From Blautia sp. XA-2221 (GTDB lineage: Bacteria; Bacillota; Clostridia; Lachnospirales; Lachnospiraceae), in NCBI RefSeq assembly GCF_028767025.1, contig NZ_JAJQXX010000006.1:1-64000 (forward strand): DNA of 64,000 nucleotides, given 5' to 3'. Positions 19,095-27,639 of this stretch are shown piece by piece. Every line of letters begins with the position of its first letter. Position 1 is the stretch's first letter. Made by a program: the position numbers and the translations under genes. The notes under the pieces were generated by a model. It did not search any database and was not told where the DNA came from. It was given only the letters and a program-made list of their open reading frames with translations.

Positions 19095-20231
19095 ATGAAA
19101 AGAAAATTTAAATATATGAGAAAAAAATTCAAGAATTCTATTTGTGAATTTTCAGCAAAGCTTAATTGGTTGTATACAGCGATTATAGTTATGATTGTTA
19201 TTGGCATAGTAATTCTGATATCCTCTCATTGGATAAGTGATGCTGATGCTAAGAATATTTGTGTAGGTTTAGGAACAGGTATTGTAACATCAGCATTAGT
19301 ATCTTTATATATTGATGCTATTAATAGAAAGGTTGAAAAGAATAAACTGTCTAAATACAAAAATATGCTTTTAAATCCTTTGTATAATGCAGTTAGATCC
19401 CTCTATATACATATTGCTTTGAAGATTAATGAGTATCGGATTAGAGAAGAAATGTCGGGATATTTATTCCTGCCAATGGAAAAAACAGAGGAGCTATCGA
19501 ATTTTTTAAATAAACTAAAGGCGTATGATTTGAATGGTATAGGTGAGGAGAAAAAGAAACAACTCAATGATATGCTTTGTATTTCAGATGTGTATTATAG
19601 GGAATTCATAAGTCAATTCAGAGGTTTACCTTTAGATAGTTTGTTATATGAAAATTTGATTTCACGTGAGGAGTACGAAAAATTAAAAAGGTTTGATATA
19701 GTAAATGCATGTAGAGGTTATCTTTCTAAGATTTCAGAAAATTCTATATCAGAGCAGGAGAAATATACTTTAAGCATACAATTGCTTCATGGAATGATGG
19801 TGTTAATGAATCGCATATTAAAAGTATTTCCAGATATGGCAAGCAAAATAAATTATGAAAATAATTGGATTAAGAATAATCTGGATGATATATATTACTA
19901 TGAAGTATATATGAATTCGGAAGAATATGCAGAGAAAATGATGGAGAGAATGGAGGCAGAAGCAGAATATTATGCAGAACATCCAGAAGAATTAGAGCAA
20001 ATGGAAGAAACGGAAGAAGACGAGTTGCATCGCAAAATAAATGAGGCGATTTGGGCCGGCAACGTTGACGTAATCAAGGAATGTTTTCCCCAAATAGATA
20101 AAAATAATAAGCAAATTCAATCAGAATTGACGTGGAATATAGCGAAAGATGTCATGAAAGATAAAGAACTTAGAAAAATGTATTTTGAAAAATATGGTGT
20201 AAAATATAAAATGAGGAAGGAAAAAAAGTAA
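19095..20231 (+). CDS. Unknown membrane protein with long cytosolic tail
   Basis: A 378-residue protein with a basic N-terminus, a transmembrane helix at about residues 27-48 (W-L-Y-T-A-I-I-V-M-I-V-I-G-I-V-I-L-I), a second hydrophobic stretch at about 58-75 (G-L-G-T-G-I-V-T-S-A-L-V-S-L-Y), then about 300 mostly helical charged residues. No enzyme motif is visible. TAGGAG before ATG 19095 decides the start. It is AT-rich like the gene before it (40 bp gap) and unlike the glycolytic genes that follow. A membrane-anchored effector of a small defence or mobile module is possible but unproven. Confidence 0.65.
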   Translation: MKRKFKYMRKKFKNSICEFSAKLNWLYTAIIVMIVIGIVILISSHWISDADAKNICVGLGTGIVTSALVSLYIDAINRKVEKNKLSKYKNMLLNPLYNAVRSLYIHIALKINEYRIREEMSGYLFLPMEKTEELSNFLNKLKAYDLNGIGEEKKKQLNDMLCISDVYYREFISQFRGLPLDSLLYENLISREEYEKLKRFDIVNACRGYLSKISENSISEQEKYTLSIQLLHGMMVLMNRILKVFPDMASKINYENNWIKNNLDDIYYYEVYMNSEEYAEKMMERMEAEAEYYAEHPEELEQMEETEEDELHRKINEAIWAGNVDVIKECFPQIDKNNKQIQSELTWNIAKDVMKDKELRKMYFEKYGVKYKMRKEKK

Positions 20232-20304
20232 AAAATATTTTGTCCCATACTTGACATGAGCTGATGGAAACGGGAGAACCGGACGTCTACTTTTAAACCA
20301 GTAG

Positions 20305-20487
20305 CTTATTAATGCGGGTTTGCTGCCGATTCTTGTAGTGGATCCATCCAAGTACAGACAGGCATTTCGGAGATATGATAAAAATGGCGATATATCTATG
20401 ATGGTGTATTTGATTGCAAAAGGAGAACAGCAGTCGCTGGACAGAGTGAAGACGCTGTGGCAAAAGATAAAAGAAAAAGGTATGTAG
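20305..20487 (+). pseudogene. C-terminal remnant, Fic-like
   Basis: A start-less frame of 60 codons reads I-N-A-G-L-L-P-I-L-V, Y-R-Q-A-F-R-R-Y-D and M-M-V-Y-L-I-A-K-G, ending at TAG 20487. The pattern recalls the tail of Fic/DOC-family proteins, whose last helices carry similar words, but no catalytic H-P-F-x-D/E-G-N is present. It marks the right edge of the accessory region. Confidence 0.45.
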
Positions 20488-20620
20488 AGGAACAAGAATC
20501 GGTATTTACATCATGTATGTAATTCTGTTTTGCAGATTGCTTTTATTTGTGAAACTGTACATTTTGACAATATATGATTTGAAATAAAATAATATTATAT
20601 GCAAAATATATAATATGAAC

Positions 20621-20649
20621 TTGACGAATTGAGTATATATTGTTAAAAT
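20621..20649 (+). promoter_or_regulatory. Promoter for phosphofructokinase gene
   Basis: TTGACG (20621-20626), 17 bp, TAAAAT (20644-20649), about 37 bp upstream of the start codon. Confidence 0.7.
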
Positions 20650-20685
20650 TAACAATTATAGGTTGTTGCACAGGAGGAACAGAAT

Positions 20686-21936
20686 ATGGCAAAAAAAAGA
20701 AATATTATTGTAGGACAGTCAGGAGGACCAACCTCTGTTATTAATTCCAGTCTGGCAGGAGTTTATAAAAATGCCATTGAGCGAGGCTTTGACAAGGTAT
20801 ACGGAATGCTCCATGGGGTACAGGGACTGCTGGATGAACAGTATGTGGATTTGTCTACACAGATTCACTCGGAACTGGATATTGAGCTTCTGAAGAGAAC
20901 TCCGTCTGCTTTTCTTGGTTCCTGCCGTTACAAGCTTCCGGAAATACATGAAGACAGAGAAATTTATGAAAAGCTTTTTGGAATTTTGAATAAGCTGAGT
21001 ATTGATACGTTTATTTATATCGGCGGCAATGATTCCATGGACACCATTAAAAAATTGTCGGATTACGCGATCCTGACCGGACAGAAGCAGAAATTTATCG
21101 GTGTCCCGAAAACAATTGACAATGACCTTGCTCTCACAGATCATACGCCGGGATTTGGAAGTGCGGCAAAATACATAGGCGCTTCCACAAAAGAGGTGAT
21201 CCGAGATGCAGAGGGTCTGACCTATAAGAAAAAAATGATTACTATTATGGAAATCATGGGACGAAATGCTGGGTGGCTTACCGGAGCGGCTGCTCTTGCA
21301 AAAACAGAGGACTGCGAAGGACCGGATCTTATTTACCTTCCGGAAATCCCTTTTAACATGGAAAAGTTCCTTACAAAGGTTAAAGATCTTCTTGTGAAAA
21401 AAGATTCTATTGTTATTGCAGTGTCTGAGGGGATCAAACTGGCTGACGGACGCTATGTGTGCGAACTGGGAAGCTCCAGTGATTATGTGGATAATTTTGG
21501 ACATAAGCAGCTTCAGGGAACTGCCGCCTATCTGGCAAATTTCCTGGCAGGAGAATGCGGCTGCAAAACAAGAGCCGTGGAATTTTCTACTCTTCAGAGA
21601 AGTGCATCCCATATGGCTTCCCGTACAGATATTGACGAGGCGTTTATGGTAGGAGGGGCAGCTGTTAAAGCAGCAGATGAAGGAGATACCGGCAAAATGG
21701 TCGTAATTGACCGTGTTTCCGATGACCCATACATGGCAAAGACAGGTATCTATGATGTACACCGCATTGCAAATGAGGAAAAACTGGTTCCGAGAAACTG
21801 GATGACAAGAGATGGTTCTTATGTGACAGAAGATTTTATTGACTATATAAAACCGTTGATCCAGGGGGATTATCAGCCGATTATGGTGAATGGTCTTCCG
21901 AGACATCTTGTACTGAATTTAAAGAAAAAACGTTGA
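20686..21936 (+). CDS. pfp: PPi-dependent 6-phosphofructokinase
   Basis: A 416-residue phosphofructokinase that phosphorylates fructose 6-phosphate in glycolysis. G-G-N-D-S-M-D-T (113-120) puts Asp where ATP enzymes have Gly in G-G-D-G-S, and P-K-T-I-D-N-D (141-147) has Lys where ATP enzymes have Gly. Both changes are known markers of pyrophosphate as phosphoryl donor, and make the reaction reversible. G-Q-S-G-G-P-T is the N-terminal donor-binding turn and M-E-I-M-G-R-N-A-G-W is conserved. Its own promoter and terminator flank it, and the gene for pyruvate phosphate dikinase, which makes PPi in the pyruvate-forming or uses it in the reverse direction, is next. Confidence 0.93.
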   Translation: MAKKRNIIVGQSGGPTSVINSSLAGVYKNAIERGFDKVYGMLHGVQGLLDEQYVDLSTQIHSELDIELLKRTPSAFLGSCRYKLPEIHEDREIYEKLFGILNKLSIDTFIYIGGNDSMDTIKKLSDYAILTGQKQKFIGVPKTIDNDLALTDHTPGFGSAAKYIGASTKEVIRDAEGLTYKKKMITIMEIMGRNAGWLTGAAALAKTEDCEGPDLIYLPEIPFNMEKFLTKVKDLLVKKDSIVIAVSEGIKLADGRYVCELGSSSDYVDNFGHKQLQGTAAYLANFLAGECGCKTRAVEFSTLQRSASHMASRTDIDEAFMVGGAAVKAADEGDTGKMVVIDRVSDDPYMAKTGIYDVHRIANEEKLVPRNWMTRDGSYVTEDFIDYIKPLIQGDYQPIMVNGLPRHLVLNLKKKR

Positions 21937-21950
21937 TATTATATGAGTGC

Positions 21951-21984
21951 AAAGGGGGAAATTACAGTTTTTCCCCCTTTTTTT
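21951..21984 (+). terminator. Intrinsic terminator after pfp
   Basis: AAAGGGGGAAA pairs with TTTCCCCCTTT (21951-21980) and runs into further T residues. Confidence 0.85.
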
Positions 21985-21994
21985 GAGTTTGACC

Positions 21995-22023
21995 TTGACT
22001 ATTCGGGGAGAAATCTATACAAT
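21995..22023 (+). promoter_or_regulatory. Promoter for ppdK
   Basis: TTGACT (21995-22000), 17 bp, TACAAT (22018-22023). An AGGAGG ribosome site follows at about 22073. Confidence 0.7.
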
Positions 22024-22088
22024 AACTATGTGCGTATAAAAACATATTTTTATGTTTAAAGAACAAAAATTTAGGAGGAAAATGTAAA

Positions 22089-24719
22089 ATGGCAAAATGG
22101 GTTTACATGTTTACAGAAGGTAACGCTACTATGAGAAACCTTCTGGGTGGTAAAGGTGCCAACCTTGCTGAAATGACAAGCCTGGGTCTTCCTGTACCGC
22201 AGGGCTTCACAATCACAACAGAAGCCTGCACACAGTACTATGAAGACGGCAGACAGATCAATGACGAGATCATGGCTCAGATCATGGAAGCGATCACCAA
22301 AATGGAAGGAGTTACCGGAAAGAAATTCGGTGACAAAGAAAATCCTCTGCTTGTTTCCGTTCGTTCTGGTGCAAGAGCATCCATGCCGGGTATGATGGAT
22401 ACTATCCTGAACCTTGGTTTAAATGAAGAAGTTGTTCATACTTTAGCTGAAAAATCCAACAACCCACGTTGGGCTTGGGACTGCTACAGAAGATTCATCC
22501 AGATGTACTCTGACGTAGTTATGGAAGTAGGCAAAAAATATTTTGAAGAGCTGATCGACAAAATGAAAGAAGAGAAGGGCGTAACTCAGGACGTTGAGCT
22601 TACTGCTGAGGATCTCGAAACTCTTGCTAATCAGTTCAAAGCTGAATATAAAGAAAAAATCGGTGCTGATTTCCCGTCTGATCCGAAGGAGCAGTTAATG
22701 GGAGCTATCAAAGCTGTATTCCGTTCCTGGGACAACCCGAGAGCAAACGTATACCGTCGTGACAACGATATCCCATATTCCTGGGGTACTGCTGTAAACG
22801 TACAGATGATGGCATTCGGTAACATGGGTGATGACTGTGGTACAGGTGTTGCCTTCACACGTGACCCAGCTACAGGTGAGAATGGTCTGTTCGGTGAGTT
22901 CCTTACAAATGCTCAGGGTGAGGACGTTGTTGCCGGTGTTCGTACACCAATGCACATCTCCGAGATGGAAGAGAAATTCCCGGAAGCATTCGTAGAGTTC
23001 AAGACTGTATGCAATACTCTTGAGAAACACTACAGAGATATGCAGGATATGGAGTTTACTGTAGAGCATGGTAAACTGTATATGCTTCAGACACGTAACG
23101 GTAAGAGAACTGCTCAGGCTGCTCTGAAGATCGCTTGTGACCTTGTTGACGAGGGAATGAGAACAGAAGAAGAAGCTGTAGCAATGATCGATCCTCGTAA
23201 CCTTGATACACTGCTTCATCCGCAGTTCGATGCTCAGGCTCTTAAAGTTGCTACACCAATGGCAAAAGCACTTGGCGCTTCTCCGGGAGCTGCTTGCGGT
23301 AAAATCGTATTCACAGCTGATGATGCTGTAGAGTGGGCTGCAAGAGGCGAAAAAGTTGTTCTTGTTCGTCTTGAGACTTCTCCGGAAGATATCACTGGTA
23401 TGAAATCTGCTCAGGGTATCCTGACAGTTCGTGGTGGTATGACATCTCACGCAGCAGTTGTTGCTCGTGGTATGGGTACCTGCTGTGTATCCGGATGCGG
23501 CGAGATCGCTATGGATGAAGAGAATAAGAAATTTACACTTGCTGGCAAAGAGTTCCATGAAGGAGACAGCATCTCCCTCGATGGTTCTACAGGTAACATC
23601 TACGACGGAATCATCCCGACTGTAGACGCTACAATCGCTGGTGAGTTCGGAAGAATCATGGGATGGGCTGACAAATACAGAACACTCAAGGTTCGTACAA
23701 ACGCTGATACTCCGGCTGACGCTAAAAAAGCTCGTGAGCTTGGCGCAGAAGGTATTGGTCTTTGCCGTACAGAGCATATGTTCTTCGAAGGCGACAGAAT
23801 CGACGCTTTCCGTGAGATGATCTGCTCTGAGACAGTAGAAGAAAGAGAAGCAGCTCTTGAGAAGATCCTTCCGGAGCAGCAGGGAGACTTCGAGAAGCTG
23901 TATGAGGCTCTGGAAGGAAACCCGGTTACTATCCGTTTCCTGGATCCGCCGCTTCATGAGTTCGTTCCTACTACAGAGGAAGATATCAAGAAACTTGCTG
24001 ATGCTCAGGGCAAAACTGTTGAGCAGATCAAGACTATCATTGATTCTCTCCATGAGTTCAACCCGATGATGGGTCATCGTGGATGCCGTCTTGCGGTTAC
24101 TTATCCGGAAATCGCTAAGATGCAGACAAAAGCAGTTATCCGTGCAGCTATCAACGTGAAGAAAGCACACGCTGACTGGAACGTTTGCCCAGAGATCATG
24201 ATTCCGCTTGTAGGCGATATCAAAGAGCTGAAATATGTTAAGAAATTTGTTGTTGAGACAGCAGACGCTGAGATCGCAGCAGCAGGCGTTGACCTGAAAT
24301 ACGAAGTTGGTACAATGATCGAGATCCCGAGAGCAGCTCTTACTGCAGACGAGATCGCTAAAGAAGCTGACTTCTTCTGCTTCGGTACAAACGACCTTAC
24401 ACAGATGACATACGGATTCTCTCGTGATGATGCTGGTAAGTTCCTTGACGCTTACTATGACGCTAAGATCTTTGAGAACGATCCATTTGCAAAACTGGAT
24501 CAGGTTGGCGTTGGCAAGCTTATGGAAATGTCTATCAAACTTGGAAAACCGGTTAACCCGAACCTTCATGTAGGTATCTGTGGTGAGCACGGCGGAGATC
24601 CATCTTCCGTAGAGTTCTGCCATAAGATCGGTCTTAACTATGTATCCTGCTCACCGTTCCGTGTACCGATCGCTCGTCTGGCAGCAGCTCAGGCAGCAAT
24701 CGCTGAGAAGAACGCGTAA
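22089..24719 (+). CDS. ppdK: Pyruvate, phosphate dikinase
   Basis: A full-length 876-residue PPDK, interconverting PEP + AMP + PPi and pyruvate + ATP + Pi. The N-terminal nucleotide-binding domain starts with G-G-K-G-A-N-L-A-E-M. The swivelling phosphohistidine domain has G-G-M-T-S-H-A-A-V-V-A-R-G-M-G (His at about 454). The C-terminal PEP-binding TIM barrel has G-T-N-D-L-T-Q-M and the catalytic Cys in G-I-C-G-E-H-G-G. Codon use is strongly biased (GCT, GGT, CGT), as in highly expressed genes, unlike its neighbours. With the PPi-type phosphofructokinase upstream it suggests glycolysis that saves ATP by using pyrophosphate. Confidence 0.97.
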   Translation: MAKWVYMFTEGNATMRNLLGGKGANLAEMTSLGLPVPQGFTITTEACTQYYEDGRQINDEIMAQIMEAITKMEGVTGKKFGDKENPLLVSVRSGARASMPGMMDTILNLGLNEEVVHTLAEKSNNPRWAWDCYRRFIQMYSDVVMEVGKKYFEELIDKMKEEKGVTQDVELTAEDLETLANQFKAEYKEKIGADFPSDPKEQLMGAIKAVFRSWDNPRANVYRRDNDIPYSWGTAVNVQMMAFGNMGDDCGTGVAFTRDPATGENGLFGEFLTNAQGEDVVAGVRTPMHISEMEEKFPEAFVEFKTVCNTLEKHYRDMQDMEFTVEHGKLYMLQTRNGKRTAQAALKIACDLVDEGMRTEEEAVAMIDPRNLDTLLHPQFDAQALKVATPMAKALGASPGAACGKIVFTADDAVEWAARGEKVVLVRLETSPEDITGMKSAQGILTVRGGMTSHAAVVARGMGTCCVSGCGEIAMDEENKKFTLAGKEFHEGDSISLDGSTGNIYDGIIPTVDATIAGEFGRIMGWADKYRTLKVRTNADTPADAKKARELGAEGIGLCRTEHMFFEGDRIDAFREMICSETVEEREAALEKILPEQQGDFEKLYEALEGNPVTIRFLDPPLHEFVPTTEEDIKKLADAQGKTVEQIKTIIDSLHEFNPMMGHRGCRLAVTYPEIAKMQTKAVIRAAINVKKAHADWNVCPEIMIPLVGDIKELKYVKKFVVETADAEIAAAGVDLKYEVGTMIEIPRAALTADEIAKEADFFCFGTNDLTQMTYGFSRDDAGKFLDAYYDAKIFENDPFAKLDQVGVGKLMEMSIKLGKPVNPNLHVGICGEHGGDPSSVEFCHKIGLNYVSCSPFRVPIARLAAAQAAIAEKNA

Positions 24720-24943
24720 GATAAATTTGTCACGGGGCAAAGCCATATATCCTGTTTTGGGGCAAAACCCATATCCGGGATAAAGGCTTTATCCTGTATA
24801 TACACGGGATGATTTTCTGAAACATTCTGCCGGTTTCCGTCAGGTGTTTTCCGGGAAAGAATCCTGTGGCAATGTAAGAAGCGATTCTGCATTGTGTGTC
24901 CAAACGAAGTAATAAATCGCTGCCAAATCCGGCAGTATAAGAT

Positions 24944-25007
24944 AAAGACCTTGATCTTGCAGAGATTATTCTTTTGGAGAAGAATCTTTGCAGATCAGGG
25001 TCTTTTT
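24944..25007 (+). terminator. Long terminator hairpin after ppdK
   Basis: AAAGACCTTGATCTTGCAGA pairs with few mismatches to the stretch ending CAGATCAGGGTCTTT, followed by TTTTT. The stem is unusually long, over 25 bp, and lies 225 bp beyond the stop codon. Confidence 0.75.
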
Positions 25008-25163
25008 GTTGTGGTTTTATGATGAAAATGACTTTGGGGTCAGGGGAGAGGTAGATAGTAATGGAAAAGCTGCTTTTTCTTTTTGTCAGTTTTGTTTTTG
25101 CCGGAATTCCAAAAAGAGAAACTGGATATTTATGAGAGGTTAAGAGAGAGTTTGGACATAGAA

Positions 25164-25193
25164 TATCCCCGTCTGCAGAAGCAAACGGGGATA
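25164..25193 (-). terminator. Hairpin at lactonase 3' end
   Basis: TATCCCCGT and ACGGGGATA pair perfectly around a 12-base loop, 13 bp beyond the lactonase stop on the minus strand. The T-tract is weak, so termination is likely but not certain. Confidence 0.5.
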
Positions 25194-25205
25194 AGTGACT
25201 GTTTT

Positions 25206-26276
25206 TTACTGTTCTTCTGGAACTGCCCAGATATGAATACTGTTAGGAGTTTCGATTTTATGAGGTCTGTCGTTCATGACAATGATATTTTTTTCGTAAT
25301 CGACCGTAAATACAGTGATGCTATTGCTTGCGTGATTGGCAATGGCAATATGGCGGTTGTCCGGGAAGATTACCAGGTCTTTGGGATAATCACCGCTGAT
25401 AGGGAGGGTGAATTTCTTTTCCAGAAGCCCTGTTTCCGGATCGATTTCGTACATGGAAACTGTATTTTCTCCTGCAGTTGTACAGAAAAGATGCTTTCCG
25501 TCAGGTGCCAGCGCAAGTCCTGAAGCGGCATTGTGGAAAGAATCCTGATCATGTTCCTTGCTTAAAGTGGAAACACTCTGAAGAAGTTCAAATTCCGGAG
25601 TCAGACCGCTGCCGTCGTAGCTGTAGACTTTAATTTCATTGCTCAGCTCAAAAAGAATATATGCAAATCGTCCATCTGCGCTGAAACGGATGATTCTTGG
25701 ACCGCTTTCTCTGGGGCAGCGAAGGATATCCACAAGTTCCAGCTTATGACGTCTTTTGTTGATACGGTAGATTTTTACCTGATCGATTCCATTATCTACT
25801 GCACAGAGATATTTGTTGTCAGGGGTGGGACGAACACAATTTACATGGGGACGGAAATTTCGTTCAGCCACACTGCCCAGACCTTTGTGAAAAACTCCAT
25901 CCATAAGACTGCCAAGACGGCCGTCCTGATGAGTATGTACTACAGTTACCTTTCCGTCATGGTATCCTGCCACATAAAGATATTTGCCGTCCACGTCTGT
26001 AGAAAGAAAGCAGCCTCTCATTCCGTCAATATCCACACTGTTGATTCGCTCCAGATCGCCGTTTCTGTCGCGCTTGAAAACAGCAACTCCCTCGTCTTCA
26101 ATAGAATAAAGAAAAAGTCCGTTTTTGGAGATGGCTGTATGGGAGGAGTTACTTACCTGAACTTCACTCCGCTCTGTGAGAGTTCCGTTTTCCACATCTA
26201 CGTCATAAACCTGAATTCCTTTGCTGGAGCCATGAGTATAGGTTCCAACATACGCCACATATTTTTTATTTTCCAT
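25206..26276 (-). CDS. Lactonase family protein (YbhE-type β-propeller)
   Basis: A 356-residue seven-bladed β-propeller of the 6-phosphogluconolactonase YbhE/COG2706 family. It opens with Y-V-A-Y-V-G-T-Y-T-H-G-S-S-K-G-I, has R-P-H-V-N-C-V-R-P-T-P-D-N-K near the middle and blade repeats ending in D-G-K-H-L-F or D-N-R-H-I-A. Some members hydrolyse 6-phosphogluconolactone in the pentose phosphate pathway; others are only assigned by homology, and no other pathway enzyme is next to it. GGAGGCAACAAA precedes ATG on the minus strand. It diverges from corA and has its own -10 (TATAAT at 26431-26436, minus). Confidence 0.88.
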   Translation of the reverse strand: MENKKYVAYVGTYTHGSSKGIQVYDVDVENGTLTERSEVQVSNSSHTAISKNGLFLYSIEDEGVAVFKRDRNGDLERINSVDIDGMRGCFLSTDVDGKYLYVAGYHDGKVTVVHTHQDGRLGSLMDGVFHKGLGSVAERNFRPHVNCVRPTPDNKYLCAVDNGIDQVKIYRINKRRHKLELVDILRCPRESGPRIIRFSADGRFAYILFELSNEIKVYSYDGSGLTPEFELLQSVSTLSKEHDQDSFHNAASGLALAPDGKHLFCTTAGENTVSMYEIDPETGLLEKKFTLPISGDYPKDLVIFPDNRHIAIANHASNSITVFTVDYEKNIIVMNDRPHKIETPNSIHIWAVPEEQ

Positions 26277-26548
26277 TTTGTTGCCTCCTGTTTTTATGTA
26301 TGGCTTTTCCCTGCCGGGACTGCCATACGGAGATGTTGTATCATATCAGTAACGCATACTCTATCCCGTCAGAGGTATGGTCTGCTGATATGATGAGAGC
26401 AGCCTTGCTGCCGGATTTCTGGAATTAATTATATCATAAAGATAATGTGAGAACAAGTTTCCAGTAGGGACAAAAATGTATTTTCTTATATGCGAAATTC
26501 AGATGTTTTTCAAATTGTAAATTTCCTGTAAATGAAAAGTCTTATGAA

Positions 26549-26577
26549 TTGACAAAGAACCTTTCACAACTTATAAT
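26549..26577 (+). promoter_or_regulatory. Consensus promoter for corA
   Basis: TTGACA (26549-26554), 17 bp, TATAAT (26572-26577), a perfect vegetative sigma site. Confidence 0.85.
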
Positions 26578-26604
26578 GTAAATTGTATTTTTATGTATGA
26601 GGGA

Positions 26605-26628
26605 CTTTCAGGTTACAGAACCTGAAAG
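26605..26628 (+). other. 5'-UTR hairpin ahead of corA
   Basis: CTTTCAGGTT/AACCTGAAAG, a perfect 10-bp stem with an ACAG loop, between promoter and ribosome site. No T-tract follows on this strand, so it is more likely a stabilising or regulatory leader structure than a terminator. The leader is too short for a magnesium M-box. Confidence 0.6.
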
Positions 26629-26658
26629 AAAAAAGAGAGTGGAAAGGGGAATAGAATC

Positions 26659-27600
26659 GTGATTAGAATGTTTCGGACATCTGAAGGTGCTATCCATGAG
26701 ATACAGGAACCGCAGGACGGCTGCTGGATCGCTCTTACGAATCCTACAGCAACGGAGATTTTTGAGATTTCGGAGCAGTTTCAGATTGAGGTAGACGATC
26801 TCAGAGCCCCTCTGGATGAGGAAGAGCGTTCCCGTATTGAAGTGGAAGATGATTACACACTGATTCTGGTTGATGTGCCTATGATCGAGGAGAGAAATGA
26901 TAAGGACTGGTATGGCACCATCCCTCTCGGTATTATAGTAACAGATAAAATGATCTTTACCATTTGTCTGGAGGATACACAGGTTCTCACAAGATTTATG
27001 GAAGGACGTGTCAGAAATTTTTTCACCTATATGAAAACACGCTTTATCCTGCAGATATTGTACCGCAATGCAAGTATGTACCTGCGTTATCTGCGTATTA
27101 TAGATAAAAAAAGTGAACAGGTGGAGGAAAAACTTCATCTTTCTCCAAGAAATCAGGAACTGATCGAACTTCTGGAGCTAGAAAAATCACTGGTGTATTT
27201 TACCACTTCTCTGCGCTCTAATGAAGCAGTGCTGGAGAAACTGATCAAAGTGGAAAGTATTAAGAAATATCCGGAGGATACAGAGCTTCTTGAGGACGTT
27301 ATCATCGAAAATACTCAGGCGATCGAGATGGCCAATATTTACAGCGGTATTTTGAGAAGCATGATGGACGCCTTTGCCTCGGTTATTTCAAACAACCTGA
27401 ACGATGTGATGAAGATATTATCTGTCATCACAATTGTAATGAGTATCCCTACGATTATTTTCAGCGCCTACGGTATGAACCTGAATGCGGCCGGAATGCC
27501 GTTTTCCGGTACTCAGTGGGGCTTCCTAATCGTTATTCTGATATCCATAGCACTCAGTGTGATCGCCGCAATTGTGCTGTCAAAAAAGAAATATTTTTAA
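26659..27600 (+). CDS. corA: CorA-family magnesium/divalent cation transporter
   Basis: A 313-residue CorA/2-TM-GxN protein. A long cytosolic funnel domain (about residues 1-245) precedes two C-terminal transmembrane helices, with the signature Y-G-M-N between them (I-F-S-A-Y-G-M-N) and a basic tail K-K-K-Y-F. The family forms pentameric Mg2+ (or Co2+, Ni2+) channels. I take GTG 26659 as the start, since GGAAAGGGG sits nine bases before it; ATG 26668 would leave 18. The gene after it, for a rhomboid-like protein, starts 39 bp later and may share the transcript. Confidence 0.92.
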   Translation: MIRMFRTSEGAIHEIQEPQDGCWIALTNPTATEIFEISEQFQIEVDDLRAPLDEEERSRIEVEDDYTLILVDVPMIEERNDKDWYGTIPLGIIVTDKMIFTICLEDTQVLTRFMEGRVRNFFTYMKTRFILQILYRNASMYLRYLRIIDKKSEQVEEKLHLSPRNQELIELLELEKSLVYFTTSLRSNEAVLEKLIKVESIKKYPEDTELLEDVIIENTQAIEMANIYSGILRSMMDAFASVISNNLNDVMKILSVITIVMSIPTIIFSAYGMNLNAAGMPFSGTQWGFLIVILISIALSVIAAIVLSKKKYF

Positions 27601-27639
27601 AGCGCGGTCAATGAATAAAAAAGGAGATTGAGTGAGTTT

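Larger units (their letters stand above)
24720..25205. other. 485-bp intergenic region
   Basis: Holds the ppdK terminator hairpin (24944-25007) and a second hairpin near the lactonase end (25164-25193). Between them a 24-codon frame starting at 25061 has a weak ribosome site and no recognisable sequence. I see nothing else. Confidence 0.5.

Noticed and set aside
22695-24623. A 642-codon open frame antisense to ppdK
   Set aside because: It mirrors the strongly biased codon use of ppdK, has no ribosome site and its product is rich in Cys, Ser and His without any recognisable domain.
25061-25135. A 24-codon frame with a hydrophobic start after ppdK
   Set aside because: Too short, weak ribosome site, and no sign of conservation that could be judged here.
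26549-26660. Magnesium M-box riboswitch before corA
   Set aside because: The leader is only about 75 bases and holds one simple hairpin; the M-box needs far more conserved structure.
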